From assembly GCF_902497875.1 (NCBI RefSeq), contig NZ_CABVHY010000020.1, positions 1-64,000 on the forward strand: a DNA stretch of 64,000 nt, written 5' to 3'. The position numbers and the translations under genes are program-made. Of the stretch, positions 1 to 8,534 are shown in pieces. This DNA is from Pseudomonas fluorescens (GTDB lineage: Bacteria > Pseudomonadota > Gammaproteobacteria > Pseudomonadales > Pseudomonadaceae). The notes under the pieces were generated by a model. It saw only the letters and a program-made list of their open reading frames with translations, was not told the DNA's origin and did no database searches. Positions within the stretch are counted from its first letter, which is position 1, and every line of letters starts with the position of its first letter.

Positions 1-30
1 AAAAGATCGCAGCCTGCGGCAGCTCCTACA
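1..30. repeat. REP element (GATCGCAGCCTGCGGCAGC type), cut by window start
   Basis: The first bases match one arm of the REP family that recurs at 9.2, 22.7, 23.5, 31.2, 31.3 and 35.6 kb. Only one arm is visible here, just beyond the 3' end of prmB. Confidence 0.75.
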
Positions 31-62
31 GGGCTTGTGTACGCAGAAGGTCTCGCTACTTT

Positions 63-971
63 CTAAACCCTCGAAGCAAACACCGCCTGATGCTGACGGC
101 ACTGTTCGGCGCTGAGCATGAACACGCCATGGCCGCCGTGTTCGAAGTCGAGCCAGGCGAAGTCCACTTCCGGGTACAGCGCTTCGACGTGCACCTGGCT
201 GTTGCCGACTTCGACGATCAGCAAACCTTTTTCGGTCAGGTGATCCGCCGCTTCGCTGAGCATGCGTCGCACCAGGTTCAAGCCGTCCTCACCGCAGGCC
301 AGACCCAACTCGGGCTCATGCTGATACTCGTCCGGCATGTCGGCGAAATCTTCGGCATCGACGTACGGCGGATTGGAAACGATCAGGTCGAAACGCTGGC
401 CCGGCAGACCATCGAAACCATCCCCCTGAACCGTATAGACCCGCTCGTCGACACCGTGACGTTCAATGTTCTGATTGGCGACTTCCAGCGCTTCGAACGA
501 CAGATCGGCCAGTACCACTTCGGCGTTCTGGAACTCATAAGCGCAGGCGATACCAATGCAGCCCGAACCGGTGCACAGGTCAAGAATGCGTGCCGGCTCG
601 GCGTCCAACCAGGGCGCAAATCGTTTTTCGATCAGCTCGCCAATCGGTGAGCGCGGGATCAGCACTCGTTCGTCAACGATGAACGACATACCGCAGAACC
701 ACGCCTCACCCAACAAGTAAGCCGTAGGGATCCGCTCTTCGATACGACGCGTGATCAGGCGTTGCAGATTGACCAACTCGTCCTCTTCCAGGCGGCAGTC
801 CAGATAACTGTCGGCAATTTCCCAAGGCAGGTGCAACGCGCCGAGCACCAATTGACGGGCTTCGTCCCAGGCATTGTCAGTCCCATGGCCGAAAAACAGA
901 TCCTCCCCATGAAAACGGCTGACGGCCCAACGGATGTGGTCGCGCAAGGTGCGCAGGCGGGAAGTGATCAC
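63..971 (-). CDS. prmB: Ribosomal protein L3 N5-glutamine methyltransferase PrmB
   Basis: Cytoplasmic SAM-dependent methyltransferase that modifies a glutamine of ribosomal protein uL3. The 302-residue product shows the SAM-binding loop [11 protein letters not shown] at about residues 130-140 and the NPPY catalytic motif at 200-203, the hallmarks of the PrmB/PrmC/HemK family. The N-terminus and the overall length fit PrmB rather than PrmC. I chose a GTG start at 971 because AGGAG lies 8 bases upstream and the protein then begins with the usual [10 protein letters not shown]. The reading frame stays open further upstream, but that part has no family resemblance. Its paralogue prmC is not in the window. 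Confidence 0.95.
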   Translation of the reverse strand: MITSRLRTLRDHIRWAVSRFHGEDLFFGHGTDNAWDEARQLVLGALHLPWEIADSYLDCRLEEDELVNLQRLITRRIEERIPTAYLLGEAWFCGMSFIVDERVLIPRSPIGELIEKRFAPWLDAEPARILDLCTGSGCIGIACAYEFQNAEVVLADLSFEALEVANQNIERHGVDERVYTVQGDGFDGLPGQRFDLIVSNPPYVDAEDFADMPDEYQHEPELGLACGEDGLNLVRRMLSEAADHLTEKGLLIVEVGNSQVHVEALYPEVDFAWLDFEHGGHGVFMLSAEQCRQHQAVFASRV

Positions 972-1208
972 GGGACAAACTCCTGAAAAAACGACTGACG
1001 ATTCTAACAGCCAAAACGCCCCCCGACGACGCATGAAAAACACCAACTCACTGTAGGAACTATCCATTTTTCAAGCTTTTACTTGAACAGAACCACCCTC
1101 TTGACAAGGCTGTAGGCCAGCAACCACACAGCCTACGTTGGTAGCGATTCACAGAAGCGCTCAGCCAGAGGACAATGTCGCAAAAGCCCTACCCAAAGGA
1201 GCCCCAGA

Positions 1209-1799
1209 ATGTCCGTTCCAAAGACGATGTTTCAACTCACCGGCCGTGGTTATGCACCGGCCAGTTTGAGCCATGCCAGCCTGGTCATCATTGATGCCCA
1301 GAAAGAGTATCTCAGTGGCCCATTGGCCCTGACCGGCATGGATGCTGCCGTCGAAAACATCAAGCAACTGGTCGCCGCGGCCCGCGCTGCCGGCCGGCCG
1401 ATTGTGCATGTGCATCACCTCGGCACCGTGGGTGGAATGTTCGACCCGCAAGGCGCACGCGGTGAGTTCATCCCGGGCCTCGAGCCACAAGGTGACGAGA
1501 CCATCGTCGGCAAGCTGCTGCCCAGTGCCTTCCATGGCACGGAGTTGGAAAAACGTCTGCAGGACCTCGGCTCGCTGGACTTGATCGTCTGCGGTTTCAT
1601 GAGTCACTCCAGTGTCAGCACCACGGTACGCGCAGCCAAGAACCTGGGTTTTCGTTGCACCCTGGTGGAAGATGCGTGCGCGACCCGCGACCTGCCGTAC
1701 AAAGGCGGTATCCTGAGCGCGGAACATGTGCAGCAAACCGAAATGGCGATCATGGCGGACAACTTCGCCACCCTCGCGATGACCAAAGACCTGATCTGA
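1209..1799 (+). CDS. Isochorismatase-like cysteine hydrolase family protein (catalytic Cys replaced by Ser)
   Basis: The 196-residue product has the isochorismatase-like fold signature: Asp29 in VIIDAQKEY, Lys102 in GKLLPSAFHGT, and the late motif GFMSHSSVSTTVRAA at 129-143. In family members that last motif carries the nucleophilic Cys, as in MTHMCVSATARAA, but here the position is Ser135 (codon AGT). Cytoplasmic; there is no signal peptide. The gene stands alone with a good ribosome site (AAGGAG) before ATG 1209. The substrate cannot be told from sequence, and the protein may be a hydrolase with altered chemistry or a non-catalytic homologue. Confidence 0.85.
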   Translation: MSVPKTMFQLTGRGYAPASLSHASLVIIDAQKEYLSGPLALTGMDAAVENIKQLVAAARAAGRPIVHVHHLGTVGGMFDPQGARGEFIPGLEPQGDETIVGKLLPSAFHGTELEKRLQDLGSLDLIVCGFMSHSSVSTTVRAAKNLGFRCTLVEDACATRDLPYKGGILSAEHVQQTEMAIMADNFATLAMTKDLI

Positions 1800-1930
1800 C
1801 CGCCCCTCGATGAGCGGACCAACGCGCCGCTCATCTGCAAAGACCTCTCATTCTCTACAATTGTCTTAGCCTCAGGAACAACCCGGTCATCTCCCGGTCG
1901 AAGGGCCGATACCCATTGAGGAAGGTCGGA

Positions 1931-2251
1931 ATGAAGATATCCGATGGTTTTGACGCTCGCCGCTTGCGCCCCAAGGGTCCGAGCAACTGGCGTTATCGCC
2001 TGGGCGCAGCCTTTTCGGCAGTACTGGCGACGTTTGGCGTGTTATTGGCAATGGCTGGTGCCGCCAGCCTGCTGGGTCGCCCGCCCGCGCTCGGCGAACT
2101 GAATGCCAGCCCGGCCGGTTCGGCGGTGATTCTGGTGATCGGCCTGTTGCTGCTGTACGTCGGTGTCTGGTTCTGGCGTCGCTGCCGTCGTCGTCGGCGC
2201 CTGTCCCATGGGCTGAACATTGCGCCGCACCTGATGAAAAAAAATGACTGA
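1931..2251 (+). CDS. Small membrane protein of unknown function
   Basis: A protein of about 106 residues with two hydrophobic segments, roughly residues 20-50 and 60-82, and a strongly basic stretch (WRRCRRRRR) just after the second. That pattern suggests an inner-membrane protein with a cytoplasmic basic tail. GAGGAAGG at 1918-1925 selects the ATG at 1931 over an upstream TTG. It lies between the hydrolase gene and the Smr-domain gene on the same strand. I recognise no family. Confidence 0.7.
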   Translation: MKISDGFDARRLRPKGPSNWRYRLGAAFSAVLATFGVLLAMAGAASLLGRPPALGELNASPAGSAVILVIGLLLLYVGVWFWRRCRRRRRLSHGLNIAPHLMKKND

Positions 2252-2326
2252 GTGTGGGCAGTAGCGTTTTGTAATGCCCGATCTGTCTCGACTTGGGTAA
2301 ACTAGCCGCCCTTCGCGGAGGCTGAC

Positions 2327-2884
2327 ATGCAAGACGACGATTTTTCCCTGTTCAAAAGCGAGATCCGCGGCGTCAAGCCGATCAAACATGATCGCGCCGA
2401 GACGGGTAAACCCAGAGCCGACCGCGCGCAGATCGCTAAATTGCGCCAGGCGGCGACCGTGCGCACCGATGCGACCACTGTTGACGGCCTGTCGGATCAA
2501 TTTGTCATCGATGTAGGTCCGGAAGACGAGTTGCTGTGGGCTCGTGACGGCGTTCAGGAAAGCCAGATGCGCAAGCTGAAGGTTGGCCAGATTCCTTTTG
2601 AAGGCAGCCTCGACCTGCACGGCATGAACGTGGAAAAAGCCCGCGAAACCCTCTGGGCGTTCCTCGCTGAAGCGACCAAATTCGAAATCCGCTGCGTGCG
2701 CGTCACCCATGGCAAGGCCGTGCGGCTGGACGGCAAGCGGCCAATGATCAAGAGCCACGTCAACACCTGGCTGCGCCAGCACCCACAGGTACTCGGCTTC
2801 ACCTCGTGCCAGGCTAAACATGGCGGTGCCGGTGCGGTGTACGTGATGCTCAAACGCACCATGATGGAAGGTCGTGACGAGTAA
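2327..2884 (+). CDS. Smr-domain protein (Smr/MutS2 C-terminal family)
   Basis: The 185-residue protein has a charged N-terminal extension of about 90 residues followed by a complete Smr domain. Visible motifs are LDLHGM at 95-100, THGK at 127-130 and HGGAGAVYV at 165-173. Stand-alone Smr proteins of this size are nucleases or nucleic-acid-binding proteins; the exact target of this subfamily is not established by sequence. In related Pseudomonas the gene commonly precedes folE. Here about 2.8 kb of accessory DNA separates the two. Confidence 0.9.
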   Translation: MQDDDFSLFKSEIRGVKPIKHDRAETGKPRADRAQIAKLRQAATVRTDATTVDGLSDQFVIDVGPEDELLWARDGVQESQMRKLKVGQIPFEGSLDLHGMNVEKARETLWAFLAEATKFEIRCVRVTHGKAVRLDGKRPMIKSHVNTWLRQHPQVLGFTSCQAKHGGAGAVYVMLKRTMMEGRDE

Positions 2885-2957
2885 AGCCGACTCACCCGAC
2901 TTGCAGCGCCAAGTCCGTCTCCGTACCCTTGCCCTTTGCGTAAAATCCCACGGGTAG

Positions 2958-2980
2958 TGGTACAAAAAATCGGTACGGGC
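2958..2980 (+). repeat. Left copy of an imperfect direct repeat flanking the accessory patch
   Basis: TGGTACAAAAAATCGGTACG followed by GGC matches the sequence at 5671-5691 except for a 2-base length difference and two substitutions. Each copy also contains an internal GGTAC repeat. The right copy overlaps the 3' end of the recombinase fragment, which is where att cores or integrase arm sites are often found. Confidence 0.4.
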
Positions 2981-3017
2981 TTGCGACCTTCATTGGATGA
3001 ATTTTTGGGGTGGTTGT

Positions 3018-3299
3018 ATGGATATTGAAAAGCTCAAGCTATTGCTCAAACCTTGGCTCGCACCAGACACTTGGCATACAGGCCATCCAGTGGATGACCA
3101 GCGCTTTCACCGCGCCCTGAAATCAGCATTCGATGAATTGGGCGTACACATCAGCTCGGAAGATTTTCGACAAGCCATTGTGCTGGGCCTTAACGAGTAT
3201 CGCTCGGGCGACGCAACGTCATTCGAAAGTGACGTCGAAGAGTTCGCGCAACGTGCCGAAGACATTGCCAGTTATCTGCTAGAACTGAAGCCAAGCTGA
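3018..3299 (+). CDS. Hypothetical protein, first gene of a coupled pair
   Basis: A 93-residue acidic, helix-rich protein with no signal peptide or membrane segment. I do not recognise the family. ATG 3018 has a G-rich ribosome site (GGGGTGG) just upstream. Its stop overlaps the start of the next gene by one base (TGATG), so the two are probably translated together. It sits inside the accessory patch between the Smr gene and folE. A toxin-antitoxin or effector-immunity pair would fit the size and coupling, but nothing in the sequence shows it. Confidence 0.6.
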   Translation: MDIEKLKLLLKPWLAPDTWHTGHPVDDQRFHRALKSAFDELGVHISSEDFRQAIVLGLNEYRSGDATSFESDVEEFAQRAEDIASYLLELKPS

Positions 3300-3562
3300 T
3301 GAAAAATATTTACCTCCTGATCGAACATGGCCAGGACCAGGGCGAAGTTTACGTACTGGGCTGGTTTGACAATGAGAAGACCGCAAAAGAGATGGCTGAG
3401 GAAAAAGAGTGGGAGGCATACCGCGCAGTGCTAAAAAGCCCCCACCCATGGTCGAATCACCCACCACTTTCACCGGACCAGACAGAATATCGACGCTTCT
3501 GGGTTAAAGAGATTTCAAAGATCGAGCGTGCTCCTGCCACTCGATCCTTCGCCGTTCACTGA
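3299..3562 (+). CDS. Hypothetical protein, second gene of a coupled pair
   Basis: An 87-residue soluble protein beginning KNIYLLIEHGQDQGEVYVLGW, rich in Glu, Lys and aromatic residues. No known domain is apparent to me. Its ATG overlaps the TGA of the preceding gene (TGATG), which indicates translational coupling. It is bounded downstream by non-coding sequence and tRNA-Thr. Confidence 0.55.
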   Translation: MKNIYLLIEHGQDQGEVYVLGWFDNEKTAKEMAEEKEWEAYRAVLKSPHPWSNHPPLSPDQTEYRRFWVKEISKIERAPATRSFAVH

Positions 3563-3750
3563 TATAGGCAACTACCGGAAAGCTTACTCAGGGACAAGCC
3601 AGCGTCTGGCCAGCAACGCACGCTCATAGCCGATCCGCTGCCAGCGCTCAGCCGGCAGCGCCCTCCTACGGCGCGCTTTCAAGGCTGGCCGCCCAGAAGC
3701 GAAAAAATGTTTACTCCCAAGAAAAAATCTATAAACTTCGCGCCCAACAC

Positions 3751-3826
<76 letters not shown>

Positions 3827-3834
3827 TATAAACC

Positions 3835-3867
3835 AAAGGCTTGCAGCGATGCAGGCCTTTGTTTTTT
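3835..3867 (+). terminator. Rho-independent terminator of tRNA-Thr
   Basis: AAAGGC-T-TGCA pairs with TGCA-G-GCCTTT around a four-base loop, followed by GTTTTTT. Confidence 0.85.
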
Positions 3868-3938
3868 CCGTGGCACTATAAATAGACGTAGATTGTTTTG
3901 TGCAACCCGTCTTATCCACAGGGCGGGGACCGTGCCAC

Positions 3939-4094
3939 TTACCCGAAAGCCACCTCCCCGGCGTCCTGCCGACCGAACACATGTCCACGACTCCCGGCAT
4001 CAAGATTCCGAAGGGCCCAGTGCTCGCCCCGGTATTCCTGCACGATCCGCAACAGCGACTCAGCTTCAATGCGCAGACGCTCCACCTCATATGC
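3939..4094 (-). pseudogene. Possible remnant of a coiled-coil protein
   Basis: The minus strand reads EVERLRIEAESLLRIVQEYR, then GEHWALRNLD, and on to a stop at 3939. This amphipathic heptad-like stretch of about 52 residues looks coding, but a stop codon precedes it directly and it has no start. I cannot name the parent family. Confidence 0.3.
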
Positions 4095-4175
4095 TTAGAG
4101 GACCAACTCTTGCCGCGAACTCTGGAGGCTGTTTGTCCAAGCCCACCCGACGGTCCCCCTGGCTGTGTTCAACAA

Positions 4176-4211
4176 CAAAAACCAAAGAGCCCCGCACGAT
4201 AGCGAGGCTCT
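4176..4211 (-). terminator. Minus-strand Rho-independent terminator without an intact upstream gene
   Basis: On the minus strand AGAGCCTCGC and GCGGGGCTCT form a 10 bp stem (one G-U pair) around TATCGT, followed by TTGGTTTTTG. Confidence 0.65.
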
Positions 4212-4676
4212 GAAGATGATGCGGTGCTCTATGAAGCAGTGTTGGCTGCGCGATCTCGTCACAAGGCGGCTCAAGCAGCGAATATAAAAAGAACCTGGGC
4301 TCCTAGCACGGCTGCTGGGCGACACCTGCACTCAGGTCGCAACCCCCTAACGACTGGAGCGATCGCAGAGGGCAGCCCAAGCTCTAGAATGAAGAACTCT
4401 ACTCAAAGAATAGTCGGTATTTGGCGTACAACTGGAAGGACAGCACCCGAACACTTACCCCGGGTAGTCGCTACTTGTTGGCTCTACCGCACCACCGACT
4501 TATCAGCGTCCAGGCATCCCCGAAGGCCACCCTGGCTTATGGTCAGTAACAAATCGCAGGCATAAAAAACCACACATAAAATATGGTTGCATGTACCACT
4601 AGATACACATGGAACTCGGTAAAGCCATCCAATTGAGCGAGCTTTCACAACTACTTGGGCTCAGGTCAATCAGAGC

Positions 4677-4705
4677 AAAAAAAAAAGCCCAACACAGGGT
4701 CGGGC
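4677..4705 (-). terminator. Minus-strand Rho-independent terminator
   Basis: On the minus strand GCCCGAC and GTTGGGC form a 7 bp stem followed by ten T. It lies downstream of a truncated minus-strand frame that ends in VPNVTFLLRR near 4797. Confidence 0.65.
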
Positions 4706-4935
4706 CATCTGCGGTTTCTGAAACCAGCTCCCAAACGAGAGGGAATGGAGAGCTGATCAGAAACAGCAGAACCATAATGCCAAAGTGCCATCATCTACGC
4801 AACAGGAAGGTGACATTGGGCACGTTCACATCTCCCACCGTATCGCCCACCACTGAGAACCACCTTCTTAAAAACTGTCTAAAAGGCCACTTCCTGAGGT
4901 ATCTTGCGCGCCTAATAGTCAAGCAGGGACCCGTT

Positions 4936-5175
4936 GTGAGAGTAAAACGTACGCTGGAAACCGATCGGTTTGAAGCCCAAAGCGATCCAGGAAAAATCTA
5001 CACAATCATCGAAGAAACACAGCAGACCGGGCGCATCTCAAAAGGCATAACAGAGTGGGAAGATGGAGAAAAATCCTATCGCATCATGGATAACGGCTAT
5101 GCCAATAGACTTAGCGAGACGACATTCCATAACTCCCGGACAGGCGAAACCTTAACTCGCACTTTGCGCGACTGA
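4936..5175 (+). CDS. Hypothetical small protein in the accessory patch
   Basis: A 79-residue hydrophilic protein starting at GTG 4936, with AGGGAC six bases upstream. It contains the stretch GKIYTIIEETQQTGRISKG and a charged C-terminus. The frame stays open back to 4609, but the upstream part spans a terminator and looks non-coding, so I prefer the shorter form. I recognise no family. It lies 28 bases before the start of the recombinase fragment, on the same strand. Confidence 0.4.
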   Translation: MRVKRTLETDRFEAQSDPGKIYTIIEETQQTGRISKGITEWEDGEKSYRIMDNGYANRLSETTFHNSRTGETLTRTLRD

Positions 5176-5203
5176 ATCAAACCCTGGACGTGAAACCCTG
5201 AAC

Positions 5204-5710
5204 TTGCAGGGTGCGCAGTCACAGGAAGTACGTGTCGCCTACGTGTGCAGGATCGTGACCGACGACAAGATCGAGGAACGAGAGGCTCGGCGAGTCATGC
5301 TGAGCAGGAGGGCACTGCACGCCTTGGATGAGGCCGAGGCGATCGCCACACTGCGCGCCTCGCAAAGCCGAAGACTGTACCGTCAGTCGGCCTACGTCTT
5401 CGCGCCGACCAAGAATTTCGAGTACATCCTGCAGGCCTGCGTTACCGATAAACACGTCCAGGCAGCACTGAGCGAATTGAAGGTCCGTGCCCGGCGGCCA
5501 TACACCTGTCGGCACACCTACGCTACTATGTGCCTAATGGCAGGCATGAACCCTGGTTTCATTGCGAACCAGCTCAGCCATAGTGTCCAAATGCTATTGT
5601 CGACCTACACCCGATGGATCAATTCCAGCGAAGACTGGATCGAACTCGGGAAGCTCGAACAAAGCCTGAATGGTACAAAATTGGTACAGGCAGAAACCGT
5701 ACCCCTCTAG
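5204..5710 (+). pseudogene. C-terminal fragment of a tyrosine recombinase (phage-type integrase)
   Basis: The C-terminal half of an integrase is readable: YTCRHTYATMCLMAGMNPGF carries the conserved HxxR-type box II, LSHS the second His, and STYTRW the probable catalytic Tyr. The N-terminal arm-binding and core-binding domains and box I Arg are missing. The frame starts abruptly without a ribosome site, so this is a remnant and not a working enzyme. The 3' end lies 22 bases before folE and contains the right copy of the GGTAC repeat, which fits an integrase-proximal junction of a former mobile element. Confidence 0.8.
5671..5691 (+). repeat. Right copy of the imperfect direct repeat flanking the accessory patch
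   Basis: TGGTACAAAATTGGTACAGG followed by C, matching 2958-2980. It lies within the last codons of the recombinase fragment. Confidence 0.4.
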
Positions 5711-5732
5711 AACCCATACGGAATAACGCTCT

Positions 5733-6278
5733 GTGACATTGGAACAGAATTACACCGCGATTCTCGGCCAGCTCGGCGAGGACATCTCCCGCGAAGGCCT
5801 GCTCGACACGCCAAAACGTGCCGCCAAAGCCATGCAGTACCTTTGCCGCGGTTATGACCAAACGCTCGAAGAAGTCACCAACGGTGCCTTGTTCAGCTCC
5901 GATAACAGCGAAATGGTGCTGGTCAAGGACATCGAGCTCTACTCGTTGTGTGAACATCACCTGCTGCCGTTCATCGGCAAGGCGCATGTCGCCTATATCC
6001 CTAACGGCAAGGTACTGGGCCTGTCGAAAGTCGCGCGGATCGTCGATATGTACGCCCGCCGCCTGCAGATCCAGGAAAACCTCAGCCGGCAGATCGCCGA
6101 GGCAGTCCAGGAAGTGACCGGCGCCCTGGGCGTTGCGGTGGTGATCGAAGCCAAACACATGTGCATGATGATGCGTGGTGTGGAGAAACAGAATTCGTCG
6201 ATGATCACTTCGGTGATGCTTGGTGAGTTCCGCGAAAACGCGGCGACCCGCAGCGAGTTTCTCAGCCTGATCAAGTAA
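5733..6278 (+). CDS. folE: GTP cyclohydrolase I
   Basis: Catalyses the first step of tetrahydrofolate/pterin synthesis, GTP to 7,8-dihydroneopterin triphosphate, in the cytoplasm. The 181-residue protein has the zinc ligands Cys73 and His76 in LCEHHLLPF and Cys144 in [10 protein letters not shown], and its full length agrees with bacterial FolE. GTG 5733 is the start; the Shine-Dalgarno sequence is weak. A strong terminator follows at 6293. The upstream region was replaced by the accessory patch, so the native promoter may have changed. Confidence 0.96.
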   Translation: MTLEQNYTAILGQLGEDISREGLLDTPKRAAKAMQYLCRGYDQTLEEVTNGALFSSDNSEMVLVKDIELYSLCEHHLLPFIGKAHVAYIPNGKVLGLSKVARIVDMYARRLQIQENLSRQIAEAVQEVTGALGVAVVIEAKHMCMMMRGVEKQNSSMITSVMLGEFRENAATRSEFLSLIK

Positions 6279-6292
6279 CACCGTACCGAAGA

Positions 6293-6320
6293 AAACCGGC
6301 GTTTATCGCCGGTTTTTTTT
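6293..6320 (+). terminator. Rho-independent terminator of folE
   Basis: AAACCGGCG and CGCCGGTTT pair around TTTAT, followed by a T run. Confidence 0.9.
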
Positions 6321-6379
6321 CGTCCGGGAAAAATCAGGTAAGCTGCGCGCCCCTCTTCACCCTTCATGAGGCTTACACC

Positions 6380-6751
6380 GTGTTCGTCAAAGCGCTTCGA
6401 GTCGGCCTGGGCCAACTCATCATTTTCATCGACTTCATCACCCGCCCGCGCAAGCAGCAGCGCCCGGTCGCCGCTCAGACTCAGGTCGAACAGGCTGCCA
6501 AGGGCCTGACCCTCTATCAATTCCACGCCTGCCCGTTCTGCGTGAAAACCCGCCGCACCCTGCGCCGCTTGAATGTGCCAGTGGCCCTGCGCGATGCGAA
6601 AAACAACGAGCAGGATCGTCAGACCCTGCTGGAGCAAGGCGGCAAGATCAAAGTGCCGTGCCTGCGCATCGAAGAGAACGGCCAGACCACCTGGATGTAT
6701 GAGTCCAAGGTGATCATTGAGTATCTGGATAAGCGGTTTGCCGCGGCCTGA
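6380..6751 (+). CDS. Glutaredoxin-like protein (GST N-terminal/thioredoxin fold)
   Basis: A 123-residue protein with a hydrophobic N-terminal helix (residues 7-20, possibly a membrane anchor), a basic linker, and a glutaredoxin-type domain from about residue 42. The active-site motif is CPFC at 51-54, and KVPCLRIEE holds the usual cis-Pro. It is probably a glutathione-dependent thiol oxidoreductase. GTG 6380 is taken as the start. It follows folE but is separated from it by a terminator, so it has its own promoter. Confidence 0.88.
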   Translation: MFVKALRVGLGQLIIFIDFITRPRKQQRPVAAQTQVEQAAKGLTLYQFHACPFCVKTRRTLRRLNVPVALRDAKNNEQDRQTLLEQGGKIKVPCLRIEENGQTTWMYESKVIIEYLDKRFAAA

Positions 6752-6823
6752 TAGGGTTGTGTTGTTCTTACAGGCCTGCTCGCGATAGGGCCAGCCACAG
6801 ACAACAGAGATCTCAGACAAACA

Positions 6824-6856
6824 TAAACCGGCCCATTGGCCGGTTTATTTGTTTTC
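6824..6856 (+). terminator. Rho-independent terminator
   Basis: TAAACCGGCC and GGCCGGTTTA form a 10 bp stem with a 4-base loop, followed by TTTGTTTT. It ends the glutaredoxin-like transcript. Confidence 0.9.
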
Positions 6857-6971
6857 AAGCCACCTTGGCAGCCTGCGCCTGCCGCACCACGCCAGGAATC
6901 CGCCCGTCCGTCCCCTATATATCCTTCCTTTCATCATTTTCGCACACAAAATCAAAAACATTATTTGCTTT

Positions 6972-6985
6972 TTTTGTATACAAAA
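6972..6985. promoter_or_regulatory. Candidate GntR (FadR-type) operator upstream of the purine permease
   Basis: TTTTGTATACAAAA is a perfect 14 bp palindrome containing TTGTATACAA, which fits the FadR-subfamily pattern TNGT-N2-ACNA. It lies about 140 bases before the permease start in a 265-base AT-rich gap. The same 10-mer occurs again before puuE at 10044. Confidence 0.55.
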
Positions 6986-7121
6986 GCATAATTCGTTTCG
7001 TGCGAGTTCCTGACCTTACGGTCAACAAAAGCCCGCAAGCCTTACATGCCTCAAAGAGCCGCTGCCACCCTCATGGGTCCGGTTCTGGAAAAAACAATAA
7101 AACTCTTGAGGAGTACTCGCT

Positions 7122-8471
7122 GTGGAAAGCCGCAAATCCGAAGCCCCTACGCTGGATCTCTCGCCGCCGTTGAACAACGGCTGGCTCGAACGCCTCTTCA
7201 AACTCAGTTTGCATGGCACCACGGTGAAGACCGAGCTGATTGCCGGTCTGACAACCTTCATTACCATGGCCTACATCATTTTCGTCAACCCGAACATCAT
7301 GGCGGACGCCGGGATCGACCATGGCGCCGCCTTTGTCGCGACCTGTATCGCCGCGGCGCTCGGCTGCCTGCTGATGGGTCTGTACGCCAACTGGCCAGTC
7401 GGCCTGGCACCCGGCATGGGCTTGAACGCGTTCTTCACCTACACCGTAGTCGGCACCATGGGCTACAACTGGGAAACCGCCCTTGGTGCGGTGTTCATTT
7501 CCGGTGTGCTGTTCATGTTCCTGACTTTTTCACGGATTCGCGAGTGGCTGCTCAACAGCATTCCGGTGAGTTTGCGTTACGCCATGGGCGCGGGGGTCGG
7601 GTTGTTCCTCGGACTCATCGGCCTGAAAACCGCCGGGATCGTCGTCGACAGCCCGGCCACCCTGATCAAGCTCGGCTCCCTGCGCGAGCCTGGCCCGCTG
7701 CTCGCGGCCGTCTGCTTCCTGATGATTGCCGTGCTCAGCTATCACCGGGTGTTCGGTGCGATCCTGATCAGCATCATCGCCGTGACGTTGGCAGGCTGGG
7801 GTTTGGGTCTGGTGCACTACAACGGCCTTATGTCGGCACCACCAAGCCTGGCGCCGACCTGGATGACCATGGACGTCGCTGGCGTGTTCAACGTGAGCAT
7901 GATCAGCGTGGTGCTGGCGTTTCTCTTTGTACACATGTTCGACACCGCCGGCACCCTGATGGGCGTCGCGCAACGGGCCGGTCTGGTAAACGCTGACGGC
8001 AAGATCGAAAACCTGTCCCGCGCACTGAAGGCCGACAGCGCTTCCAGCGTGTTCGGCGCCGTGGTCGGTGTCCCGCCGGTCACCAGCTACGTAGAAAGTG
8101 CGGCCGGTGTCGCCGCCGGTGGCCGAACCGGTCTGACGGCGGTAACTGTCGGCGTGCTGTTCATTGCCGCGATGTTTTTCGCGCCACTGGCGGGCATGAT
8201 TCCCGCTTATGCAACGGCCGGCGCGCTGATCTATGTCGCGATGCTGATGATGGGCGGCATGAAGCACATTGAATGGGATGACGCCACTGACAGCATTCCG
8301 GCAATTGTGACCGCGATCATGATGCCGCTGACCTTCTCGGTCGCCGACGGGATCGCGCTGGGCTTTATCACCTACGTGGCACTGAAGGCCGGCACCGGCA
8401 AGCACAAGGAAATTTCCATCAGCCTGTGGGTGCTGTGCGCGATCTTTATCGCCAAGTTCGTTTTCTTGTAA
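7122..8471 (+). CDS. NCS2 (AzgA-type) purine permease, probably guanine/hypoxanthine
   Basis: A polytopic inner-membrane protein of 449 residues with about 12 to 14 hydrophobic segments. LIAGLTTFITMAYIIFVNP near residues 40-60 and the motifs APGMGLNAFFTY and VVGVPPVTSYVESAAGVAAGG are typical of the AzgA/PbuG/AdeQ branch, which imports purine bases by proton symport. The start is GTG 7122 after GAGGAG. A terminator follows at 8489. Its nearness to the urate pathway and the shared palindrome at 6972 suggest that it feeds purines into that pathway. Confidence 0.92.
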   Translation: MESRKSEAPTLDLSPPLNNGWLERLFKLSLHGTTVKTELIAGLTTFITMAYIIFVNPNIMADAGIDHGAAFVATCIAAALGCLLMGLYANWPVGLAPGMGLNAFFTYTVVGTMGYNWETALGAVFISGVLFMFLTFSRIREWLLNSIPVSLRYAMGAGVGLFLGLIGLKTAGIVVDSPATLIKLGSLREPGPLLAAVCFLMIAVLSYHRVFGAILISIIAVTLAGWGLGLVHYNGLMSAPPSLAPTWMTMDVAGVFNVSMISVVLAFLFVHMFDTAGTLMGVAQRAGLVNADGKIENLSRALKADSASSVFGAVVGVPPVTSYVESAAGVAAGGRTGLTAVTVGVLFIAAMFFAPLAGMIPAYATAGALIYVAMLMMGGMKHIEWDDATDSIPAIVTAIMMPLTFSVADGIALGFITYVALKAGTGKHKEISISLWVLCAIFIAKFVFL

Positions 8472-8488
8472 GCGACACCGCTTCACCC

Positions 8489-8516
8489 AGCCTCACCCCG
8501 TCGGGTGGGGCTTTTG
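8489..8516 (+). terminator. Rho-independent terminator of the purine permease
   Basis: AGCCTCACCC pairs with GGGTGGGGCT (one G-U pair), followed by TTT. Confidence 0.85.
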
Positions 8517-8534
8517 CACACATGGAGGAAAGAG

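Larger units (their letters stand above)
3868..4935. other. Decayed accessory DNA with no intact gene
   Basis: This stretch of about 1 kb has no convincing intact gene. It holds two minus-strand Rho-independent terminators (4176-4211 and 4677-4705) and two short minus-strand reading frames that look like protein remnants: 3939-4094, and a basic tail ending near 4797. The terminators without matching intact genes suggest that minus-strand genes once stood here and were deleted or scrambled. Confidence 0.55.

Noticed and set aside
3911-3919. Single TTATCCACA as a DnaA site
   Set aside because: It is an isolated box in decayed DNA with no partner; chance is a sufficient explanation.
4609-4935. 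N-terminal extension of the small protein at 4936
   Set aside because: The frame is open, but it crosses a strong minus-strand terminator with a run of A and has no ribosome site or plausible protein composition.
7046-7996. Plus-strand frame overlapping the purine permease in another phase
   Set aside because: It is Arg- and His-rich shadow coding; the permease frame has clear family motifs and a good start.
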